9,513 bases of DNA from an uncultured Methanofollis sp. (GTDB taxonomy: Archaea; Halobacteriota; Methanomicrobia; Methanomicrobiales; Methanofollaceae), in the NCBI RefSeq assembly GCF_937919355.1, contig NZ_CALFSA010000134.1, forward strand, positions 1-9,513. The letters run 5' to 3'. Below the pieces are notes generated by a model, which searched no databases, was not told where the DNA came from, and was given only the letters and a program-made list of their open reading frames with translations. Position 1 is the stretch's first letter. The number at the start of each line of letters is the position of its first letter. The position numbers were made by a program, and so were the translations under genes. Positions 5,299-9,513 of the stretch are shown here, piece by piece.

Positions 5299-6371
5299 CA
5301 GGGAATATATTGACGGACGCGTGTTATATTTCTATCCAGCATGGCGAGTGCGGCATTGCGGTCTGGCCCCCATCCGTAGATGCTCACCACCGCCCCTCCC
5401 TCCTCGATCTCTGTCCCCGGCCAGGGGATGTCGGCGCAGCAGTCGGCACAGGCGCCGAGGTCCTCGGTGAGCGTGAGGTCGTGGTCGGCGAAGAGGATCG
5501 TCCGCGCCGCCACCACGCCCGGTTTCTGGGCGTGCGGCGGAAGGATGCCCTGGCAGGCGTCGATGTGTCTCTTGAAGACGCTCTGCCCGGTTGCGATCTC
5601 GACGGTATCGAGGGTGCCCTGGAAGCGGGGGTTGATCTCGATCGCCCACACGTCGTCGTCGCCGACAACAAAGTCGACGCCGACCGACCCGACGCACCCG
5701 CTCCTGGCCACGGCCTCTTCTGCAATAGCGATCATCTTTGTGGCGAGGGGGTGGTTGAATGGTGTGACAGATCCGGAAAAGCCGTACGCCCGGTCGCCTT
5801 CGCCGCCGCGGAGGATCTGTTCGTTGACAGCGATGGCAACGGCCCGCTTCCCGTCGGCAATGCACGAGACGCTTGCAGGTATGCCGGAGACGAGTTCCTG
5901 GGTGATCGACGGGACGTCAGGCCATTCCTCTTCCCAGGCCCGGAGTTCGTCGGGGGACCGGACGAGGCGGTTCCGCCATCCGCCGGCACCGTGCCGCGGC
6001 TTGACCATGGCCGGGAAACGGCCGTCGGCGAGGTGCGGTGTCGGGATATGAGCGTCCTCGAAGAATGTCTGGATCTCCAGTTTGTCCAGGAAACGCGCCG
6101 AGACCTCGGTCGGGGTGCCTGCATGGGGGAGGGGGATGGTGAGGTCCTCGGCCCCGGAGGTGGCGACAAAGGCGTCGATCGTGTGGCCGTCGGCGATCGC
6201 GGCGATCGTGTCGGGGAGGTCTTCGAGTTCGTCGAACTTCAGGTACTTATGGGCATTCCAGCAGAGGTCCTGGTCGCAGAAGTGGTCGACGGCATAGACC
6301 TCGAACCCGGCCCGCCGCGCCGACTGGACCACGTGCCTGGTCGCAAAACCCGCGACAAGGACGCGTTTCAA
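5298..6371 (-). CDS. ATP-grasp ligase-like protein (COG2232-like)
   Basis: A 357-residue ATP-grasp enzyme. MKRVLVAGFATRHVVQSARR is the N-terminal Rossmann-like domain; VKPRHGAGG (123-131) has the ATP-binding lysine and glycine-rich loop; GSVGVDFVV (228-236) and AIEINPRFQGTLD (243-255) provide the Mg-ATP ligands E245 and N247. A Cys-containing C-terminal region (DACQ, ACADCCAD) follows. It resembles the archaeal group called predicted ATP-dependent carboligases related to biotin carboxylase; members join a carboxylate, via acyl phosphate, to an amine or similar group. The substrate is unknown. The start codon is TTG at 6371-6369, overlapping the trm56 stop (TTGA), with GGGTGG about eight bases upstream. 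No ATG offers a better match to the family's N-terminus. A TTG start and overlap suggest that it is made by coupling to trm56 at a low level. Confidence 0.85.
   Translation of the reverse strand: MKRVLVAGFATRHVVQSARRAGFEVYAVDHFCDQDLCWNAHKYLKFDELEDLPDTIAAIADGHTIDAFVATSGAEDLTIPLPHAGTPTEVSARFLDKLEIQTFFEDAHIPTPHLADGRFPAMVKPRHGAGGWRNRLVRSPDELRAWEEEWPDVPSITQELVSGIPASVSCIADGKRAVAIAVNEQILRGGEGDRAYGFSGSVTPFNHPLATKMIAIAEEAVARSGCVGSVGVDFVVGDDDVWAIEINPRFQGTLDTVEIATGQSVFKRHIDACQGILPPHAQKPGVVAARTILFADHDLTLTEDLGACADCCADIPWPGTEIEEGGAVVSIYGWGPDRNAALAMLDRNITRVRQYIP
5322..5333 (-). promoter_or_regulatory. Candidate internal promoter for tfe
   Basis: The minus strand reads GAAATATAAC inside the last codons of the ATP-grasp gene. 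It is centred about 29 bases before the tfe ATG, so a start at standard spacing would fall almost exactly on the ATG and give a leaderless mRNA. A second AT run (AATATATT, 5311-5304) lies too close to serve that start. Confidence 0.4.
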
Positions 6372-6895
6372 AGCTCGACCACCCGTTTTCCGACCTTGCA
6401 GGGCTCGACGCGGATCTTTGCGTCCTCAAATTTGTGGCCCATCTCCTGGCCCTGGAAGAGGCGGTCGAGGAAGATGGCAAGGCTCGATATCTCTGAGTGG
6501 GGCTGGTTGGTCACGGAGACGTTGTAGTCGGCCATGCCATAGACGTCGCCCGGCACTTTCTCCGCGCCGACGATGATGAGCAGGTCTTCGGGGCGCTCCC
6601 GCACCTCGGCGGTGACCTCGCCGACGTCAAGGCCGTACATGGTGAGATGGGCGACGATGCCTCCCTTCGCTTTCCATTGCTTGATACACTGCCGCCACTT
6701 CACGTCGTTTTCAACGAAAAATTCTCCGCCCCAGCGTTCGACGACGTCTTCGATCGAGTCGACGATGCCGTGGTCGTCGGCAGCAAGGTACATGCCGTCC
6801 GCACCGAGGGCGCGGGCCGTGAGGCCGACATGGGTGGTCACCCGCAGGTCGCGCTCAGGCCGATGACCGAGTCTGAGGATACACACTTTCCTCAT
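6368..6895 (-). CDS. trm56: tRNA (cytidine(56)-2'-O)-methyltransferase
   Basis: A 175-residue archaeal SPOUT-class enzyme that methylates the 2'-OH of C56 in the T-loop of tRNAs using S-adenosylmethionine, in species that do not use a guide RNA for this position. The family signature HRPERDLRVTTHVGLTARA is at 11-29. The knotted SAM-binding region is LLIIVGAEKVP (105-115) followed by VYGMADYNVSVTNQPHSEISS (118-138). The length is normal. The ATG at 6895 overlaps the stop of the preceding gene (ATGA) and has a strong AAGGAGAT site nine bases upstream, so it can also initiate on its own. Confidence 0.95.
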   Translation of the reverse strand: MRKVCILRLGHRPERDLRVTTHVGLTARALGADGMYLAADDHGIVDSIEDVVERWGGEFFVENDVKWRQCIKQWKAKGGIVAHLTMYGLDVGEVTAEVRERPEDLLIIVGAEKVPGDVYGMADYNVSVTNQPHSEISSLAIFLDRLFQGQEMGHKFEDAKIRVEPCKVGKRVVEL

Positions 6896-7257
6896 GAGTT
6901 ATTATCTCCTTTACGTGCGAAATCAGGGATTTTTATGACGCCGTCTTCGACTTCGAGGTGAATGCCGGGGCCTGCACGCAGGTGGCACTTGAGAATGGAC
7001 TCCTCGATCGAGAGGGCGCGGTATTCTTCGCCGTGCCGCTCGATGAGCAGGTACGAGACGAGGCGCTCCACCGAGGCTTCGACTGTCGCCTCGTCCCCGC
7101 CTGTGTATTCCCTGAGGGCGGGGATCGTCGTCGCCCTGTTCCAGGCGATCGCATGGTAGACCGTCCAGTCGAATTCTTCGGATTTCACACCGTATTTTGT
7201 GCTGGATCTCACAATATAGTTTGTCGTGCAGAGGGCTGCATAAAATTCTGAGGTCAT
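6892..7257 (-). CDS. Winged-helix-like protein, first gene of the trm56-tfe operon
   Basis: A 121-residue protein with no family I can name with certainty. Residues about 28-85 have winged-helix character: FDWTVYHAIAWNR, then TIPALREYTGGDEATVEASVERLVSYLLIE, then a short wing RHGEEYRALS. A C-terminal part (HLEVEDGVIKIPDF) looks like beta strands. It could be a regulator of its own operon. Start choice: the ATG at 7257 has no Shine-Dalgarno and no TATA upstream. A TATA-like ACTATATTG at 7219-7212 lies inside the frame and would place transcription at about 7188, exactly where an in-frame GTG (codon 24, 7188-7186) lies. A shorter 98-residue leaderless product is therefore possible. The stop overlaps trm56 by four bases. 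Confidence 0.72.
   Translation of the reverse strand: MTSEFYAALCTTNYIVRSSTKYGVKSEEFDWTVYHAIAWNRATTIPALREYTGGDEATVEASVERLVSYLLIERHGEEYRALSIEESILKCHLRAGPGIHLEVEDGVIKIPDFARKGDNNS
7211..7219 (-). promoter_or_regulatory. Possible operon promoter inside the first gene
   Basis: Minus-strand ACTATATTG is the best TATA-like sequence near the start of the five-gene operon. Its spacing of about 27 bases to an in-frame GTG at 7188 fits a leaderless start. It conflicts with the longer gene model beginning at 7257. Confidence 0.3.
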
Positions 7258-7338
7258 CCGAAACGGATCGAAACCCCTGGTTGCGTTGATGACGTGACTC
7301 TCATTCAGGTCGAAAAATCGTGTCCGTGTTCCTGTTCT

Positions 7339-7394
7339 GGGGGGTTCAGCGAAGATCCCATGGTCTTCTTGAACCCGCTGACGCTCGCACCCCC
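7339..7394 (-). repeat. Hairpin repeat, inverted copy R1
   Basis: Read on the minus strand it begins GGGGGTGCGAGCGTCAGCGG and ends CTTCGCTGAACCCCCC. Inside lies a long nested hairpin: GGGTTCA (7342-7348) pairs with TGAACCC (7370-7376), and GAAGATC (7351-7357) pairs with GGTCTTC (7362-7368) with one G-T pair around CCAT. The G-run and C-run clamp the ends. It matches the minus-strand copy at 8473-8533 in layout. Confidence 0.7.
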
Positions 7395-7476
7395 ACTATT
7401 ACGATAGGACGGTGGATGGCAGACTTCTTCAGGTTACAGGACGTATCCTTCCCCCGTCCAATCCTGTGTCAGGGGT
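7395..7476 (+). repeat. Shared intergenic block, copy 1
   Basis: Diverged copy of the block also found near 8084-8160 and 8537-8620. Shared landmarks are CTATTACGATAG (compare CCATTAGGATAG at 8542-8553), GTATCCTTCCCCC, and TCCAATCCTG followed by a G-run. Relative to the other copies it lacks about 11 bases after TATCC. No protein-coding potential is apparent. Confidence 0.55.
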
Positions 7477-7477
7477 C

Positions 7478-7537
7478 GGGGGGCAACGAGCGATAGCAAG
7501 TTCGAGAAAATCTTTGATTTTCGGCGTCAGTCCCCCC
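7478..7537 (+). repeat. Hairpin repeat, direct copy R2
   Basis: GGGGGG at 7478-7483 and CCCCCC at 7532-7537 clamp a segment containing ACGAGCGATAGCAAGTTCGA, then a perfect 7-bp hairpin (GAAAATC, loop TTT, GATTTTC), then GGCGTCAGT. It is the same plan as R1, on the opposite strand. Confidence 0.65.
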
Positions 7538-7587
7538 TCCAGGACGAAGAGAAGGTGGGGGACTGGCGTTTTTCCCCAAGGATCAGG

Positions 7588-7608
7588 GGATATATCCTCA
7601 AAATATAT
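7588..7608 (+). promoter_or_regulatory. Promoter region of the 132-residue gene
   Basis: Two TATA-like sites lie close together: a perfect 10-bp palindrome GGATATATCC at 7588-7597 and AAATATAT at 7601-7608. The first would start transcription near 7618 and keep the GGGAGAGG site in the leader; the second would start almost at the ATG. Confidence 0.45.
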
Positions 7609-7632
7609 TTTATCTCCGGGGGGAGAGGTATC

Positions 7633-8031
7633 ATGATGACTGATTACGAGCAGCTGGCGGCACTGGCAGATAGAATCCTCGAGGAGGCCGAGGAAGACGA
7701 CGTGCGCCTCGCCGGGATCCTTGACGGGATCGACGACGACGTCAGGCGCGAACTCCTCACCTCAGACCTGCTCAATGCCTTTCAGGTCTACTACTATTAT
7801 TTCCGGGAATATCCGGGAGACCTTGCCGCCGACCGCCTCATGCTCGCTCCGGCTTCGGAGACGCTCCGCGGCGTGCTCCTTGACGAGGTCGATATTTTTG
7901 AACTTGTCTTCGGGGTCGATGCGGAGGGGCCGGCGATCGTCGTTACCGACGGGGAGACGGAGTACGGGAGGTTCAGGGGAAAGGGAGCGCGGCAGAAGGC
8001 GGAGGACTTCGTCCTCGACGAACTGGTTTGA
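7633..8031 (+). CDS. Acidic hypothetical protein embedded in repeats
   Basis: Unrecognised 132-residue cytoplasmic protein, strongly acidic, with no membrane segment or cysteine. An N-terminal helix-rich half (DYEQLAALADRILEEAEEDD, then DDDVRRELLTSDLLNAF) leads to a YYYYF cluster near residue 55. The C-terminal half looks like beta strands followed by a helix (VFGVDAEGPAIVVTDGETEY, then KAEDFVLDELV). The ATG at 7633 follows GGGAGAGG by a few bases; the next codon (7636) is also ATG and has better spacing. The frame upstream to 7555 crosses the promoter and is not coding. Third codon positions are strongly G/C, as in neighbouring genes, so nothing in base composition marks it as foreign. It stands alone, with hairpin repeats on both sides and its own terminator. 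Confidence 0.75.
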   Translation: MMTDYEQLAALADRILEEAEEDDVRLAGILDGIDDDVRRELLTSDLLNAFQVYYYYFREYPGDLAADRLMLAPASETLRGVLLDEVDIFELVFGVDAEGPAIVVTDGETEYGRFRGKGARQKAEDFVLDELV

Positions 8032-8033
8032 GG

Positions 8034-8062
8034 GGGTTCTGGGGTCGGGAGAACTCTTTTTT
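8034..8062 (+). terminator. Stem-loop and T-run terminator of the 132-residue gene
   Basis: GGGTTCT at 8034-8040 pairs with AGAACTC at 8050-8056 (one G-T pair) around a 9-base loop, followed directly by six T at 8057-8062. It begins three bases after the stop codon. Confidence 0.65.
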
Positions 8063-8083
8063 GAAGGGTCTGTAGGGGGGGGC

Positions 8084-8160
8084 TCATCCCACTTCCGGAC
8101 AGGAGAAATAACAAATCAGCCGGTATATCCTGTTCGTCCTTCCCTGACCCTATCCTGAGC
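8084..8160 (+). repeat. Shared intergenic block, copy 2
   Basis: The segment from 8117 is closest to copy 3: GTATATCCTGTTCGTCCTTC here against ATATCCAGTTCACCCTTCC there, then CCCTATCCTGAGCGGGG against CCCAATCTTGAGCGGGG. It leads directly into tandem unit A. Confidence 0.6.
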
Positions 8161-8166
8161 GGGGTG

Positions 8167-8296
8167 CGAGCGACAGCGAGCATGAGAATACAGGGTATTG
8201 GAGATATCCTGTTCGGGCAGATCTCCGATCTGCCACGGGTCGAAGTCCTTCGAGATGTGAACGAAGTGAACGAGAGAAGACGAAGTCTTCGAGAAA
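8167..8296 (+). repeat. Tandem 131-bp hairpin repeat, unit A
   Basis: Aligns over its whole length with unit B at an offset of 130-131 bases. The order is CGAGCGACAGCGAG, TGAGAATAC, hairpin 1 (GGGTATT/GATATCC with two G-T pairs, loop GGA, 8193-8209), TGTTC, hairpin 2 (GGCAGATC/GATCTGCC, loop TCC, 8216-8234), GGG, hairpin 3 (TCGAAG/CTTCGA, 8240-8253), GAGATGTGAACGAAGTGA, and hairpin 4 (GAAGAC/GTCTTC, loop GAA, 8276-8290). Confidence 0.85.
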
Positions 8297-8427
8297 CGAG
8301 CGTCAGCGAGTTTGAGAATACGGAAAATCGAAGATTTTCCTGTTCACGCACATCTTCGATGTGCAATGGGTCGAAGACCTTCGAGATGCGAACGAAGTGA
8401 GCTAGAGAAGACGAAGTCTTCGAGCGT
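8297..8427 (+). repeat. Tandem 131-bp hairpin repeat, unit B
   Basis: Same order as unit A with the linkers conserved. Hairpin 1 is now GGAAAATC/GATTTTCC (loop GAA, 8323-8340 region) and hairpin 2 is GCACATC/GATGTGC (loop TTC, 8348-8364), so paired bases differ from unit A on both arms at once. Hairpin 3 (TCGAAG/CTTCGA) and hairpin 4 (GAAGAC/GTCTTC, loop GAA, 8407-8421) are kept. It exits through CGAGCGTCCCCC. Confidence 0.85.
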
Positions 8428-8430
8428 CCC

Positions 8431-8468
8431 CCGGTGACCGGTATGGGGAAGGCGGTGGATCGGCATCC
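8431..8468. repeat. Two short palindromes between repeat copies
   Basis: CCGGT-G-ACCGG at 8431-8441 and GGAT-CGGC-ATCC at 8457-8468 fill the gap between tandem unit B and the inverted copy at 8473. They are short and could be chance in this GC-rich setting. Confidence 0.4.
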
Positions 8469-8472
8469 ATGT

Positions 8473-8533
8473 CCGGGGGGCATCGCTCGAAAACGTTCCG
8501 TTTTCTCAAGCTCCCTTCGGTCGCACCCCCCGG
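8473..8533 (-). repeat. Hairpin repeat, inverted copy R3
   Basis: CCGGGGGG at 8473-8480 and CCCCCCGG at 8526-8533 are exact inverted repeats enclosing, on the minus strand, TGCGACCGAAGGGAGCTTGA, a perfect 7-bp hairpin (GAAAACG, loop GAA, CGTTTTC) and GAGCGATG. Same plan and strand as R1. Confidence 0.75.
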
Positions 8534-8536
8534 TCT

Positions 8537-8620
8537 CCCCACCATTAGGATAGAGACGAGATGGTTATCTCCCTCCTCAGAATATCCAGTTCACCCTTCC
8601 CCAGCCCAATCTTGAGCGGG
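8537..8620 (+). repeat. Shared intergenic block, copy 3
   Basis: Contains CCACCATTAGGATAG, ATATCCAGTTCACCCTTCC and CCCAATCTTGAGCGGGG, matching copies 1 and 2. As at 7339-7537, it sits between an inverted hairpin copy on its left and direct copies on its right. Confidence 0.6.
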
Positions 8621-8706
8621 GACGAACTGAGTGAGTCGAGAAGACGAAGTCTTCGCTGTCCGACCGAAGGGAGGTCAAGAAACCGAAGGTTTCGTTGTAG
8701 TCCCCC
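8621..8706 (+). repeat. Two further direct hairpin copies R4 and R5
   Basis: R4 (8621-8660) reads GACGAACTGAGTGAGTCGA, then GAAGAC/GTCTTC with loop GAA, the same stem as hairpin 4 of the tandem units. R5 (8661-8706) reads CGACCGAAGGGAGGTCAA, then GAAACC/GGTTTC with loop GAA, and ends in a C-run. Confidence 0.7.
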
Positions 8707-8734
8707 GGCACAGGCACGCCAGAACAAGAATTCT

Positions 8735-8750
8735 AAAAAGCCATTTTGGC
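8735..8750 (-). terminator. Possible terminator downstream of the UPF0280 gene
   Basis: On the minus strand a short GCCA-AAA-TGGC stem is followed by TTTTT. It lies about 60 bases after the stop codon. Another imperfect stem (GGAGAAG at 8776-8782, CTTCTCC at 8797-8803) lies nearer the gene but lacks a T-run. Confidence 0.5.
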
Positions 8751-8811
8751 ATTTCTGTACTGAGGGGATCATTCTGGAGAAGGTGGGTGGTCAGCGCTTC
8801 TCCTTAGAGGA

Positions 8812-9513
8812 TCAGACCTCTTCCCCCCGCGTGATGAGGTCGGTGTCGACCCGTGCGCCGACGATCTCGGGGAGTGTCCCCCAGGTGCCGACGGCGTCGC
8901 CGAGGATGGCGAGGGCGCCCTGCACCCCGGTGCCTTCGAGGGCGGCGAAGGGGGTGTCGTCGCCGGGGCTGAGGTCGTTGCAAAGGGAGGTCGCCCAGGC
9001 GTCGGCGAGGGCGACGTCCTCCGCGACGACGCAGACGGCGTCGGCGACGCCGAAGGAGATCGACGGCCCGACCGTCGCCGACGAGGTGCAGATGCCGAGG
9101 ATGGCAGGGTGCGGTGGGACGAGGAAGGCCAGTCTGTCAGAGAGGGGCGACTCTCCGGCGTGGATGCCGATCCGCACATTGCGGTCGGAGAAGAGGGCGA
9201 TGTCCCCGCCATTGTCGACGACGCCGAAGGAGGCGCCGGCCTCCTGCATCGCCTCCGCCCCTGCCCAGGCGATGGTGCCGGCGACCGCCGCCATGGGGCC
9301 GACGCCCGCGGAGACTGACGCCGCGCCCATGCGCCGCACGGTCAGACTCTCCGCCGGCGGGTTGTAGGGGTCGAAGGTGATCCCGAAGAAGGGGTCATCC
9401 GCGATGAACGCCTCCAGTTCTGCACGGGCGTCGAGCATCGCACTTTTTGCCGCGTCGATGAAGGACTGCTCGTCGGCCAGGATCGTCGTGATCGTCTGCC
9501 TGTACTGGAAGTG
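8812..9513 (-). CDS. UPF0280 (ApbE-like) protein, 5' end missing
   Basis: The frame stays open to the window edge: 25 codons (HFQYRQTITTILADEQSF...) precede the internal ATG at 9438 and match the usual N-terminus of the family, so the gene starts just outside. 233 residues are visible. Features are DPFF and YNPP near the start, MGAASVSAGVGPMAAVAGTI, DNGGDIALF, and GICTSSATVGPSISFGVADAV followed by ADAWATSLCN. These correspond to the UPF0280/COG2122 family, distantly related to the FMN transferase ApbE, whose D-N-G-G-D-I and T-S-x-x-x-G segments are comparable. The biochemical role of UPF0280 proteins is not established. It ends LITRGEEV at 8812, with a T-run terminator about 60 bases on. Confidence 0.88.
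   Translation of the reverse strand, partial: HFQYRQTITTILADEQSFIDAAKSAMLDARAELEAFIADDPFFGITFDPYNPPAESLTVRRMGAASVSAGVGPMAAVAGTIAWAGAEAMQEAGASFGVVDNGGDIALFSDRNVRIGIHAGESPLSDRLAFLVPPHPAILGICTSSATVGPSISFGVADAVCVVAEDVALADAWATSLCNDLSPGDDTPFAALEGTGVQGALAILGDAVGTWGTLPEIVGARVDTDLITRGEEV

Noticed and set aside
5310..6527. 405-codon plus-strand frame
   Set aside because: Antisense to the ATP-grasp and trm56 genes, whose motifs are unambiguous.
8160..8430. CRISPR array
   Set aside because: Only two full units of about 131 bp, full of internal palindromes. There are no short identical repeats with unique spacers and no cas genes.
7797..8483. Long minus-strand frame of 228 codons
   Set aside because: It runs antisense to the 132-residue gene and then through the hairpin repeats. 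The composition is Ser/Arg-rich, with no ribosome-binding site.
8545..8772. 75-codon minus-strand frame
   Set aside because: It is translation of repeats R4, R5 and the shared block. It lacks a promoter or Shine-Dalgarno and crosses the likely terminator region.
8561..9367. 268-codon plus-strand frame
   Set aside because: It covers repeats and the antisense of the clearly recognisable UPF0280 gene. The product is low-complexity Ala/Ser/Pro/Arg.

Overview
The window looks like chromosome of a GC-rich methanogenic euryarchaeon, most likely of the order Methanomicrobiales. It encodes an archaeal TFIIE-alpha homologue (TFE), the archaeal tRNA methyltransferase Trm56, an archaeal COG2150-type ACT-domain regulator and a UPF0280 protein. 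It also has AT-rich archaeal TATA boxes, Shine-Dalgarno sites of the GGAG type, and a tRNA gene without an encoded CCA. The genus assignment is inference; I ran no search.

Layout. 1-123: nothing supportable. 164-547 (+): a two-domain rubredoxin carrying an exact 35-bp internal DNA repeat. 502-792 (-): a small unknown protein, convergent with it, with a clear TATA box and a perfect 9-bp inverted repeat just upstream. 848-1036: divergent non-coding spacer, AT-rich towards its right end. 1085-1237 (+): a 50-residue unknown protein with good promoter and ribosome-binding signals. 3363-1251 (-): a two-gene unit of a DMT/EamA-type transporter with a very histidine-rich tail, then a geranylgeranyl-reductase-like flavoprotein. 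3547-3631 (-): tRNA-Leu(GAG). 3812-4312 (+): ACT-domain regulator.

7257-4305 (-): a tight five-gene operon. In order of transcription it holds a winged-helix-like protein, trm56, an ATP-grasp protein starting with TTG, tfe, and an HD-domain hydrolase. Neighbouring genes overlap by 4, 4, 1 and 38 bases, so translational coupling is likely. A TATA-like box near the end of the ATP-grasp gene could also give tfe its own, nearly leaderless transcript. The operon joins transcription initiation (TFE) and tRNA maturation (Trm56) to three less understood proteins.

7339-8706: the most unusual stretch. A small acidic orphan gene (7633-8031) is embedded in a dense family of diverged repeats. Each repeat has a conserved purine-rich arm (GAGCGACAGCGAG-like), a short hairpin whose stem differs from copy to copy but stays perfectly or nearly perfectly paired, and a TTCG-containing exit. 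Several copies are clamped by G-runs and C-runs. Two copies form a tandem 131-bp repeat. Two composites (7339-7537 and 8473-8706) have the layout inverted copy, shared unique block, direct copy, as in a miniature element with terminal inverted repeats. 8812-9513 (-): a UPF0280 gene whose 5' end lies outside the window.
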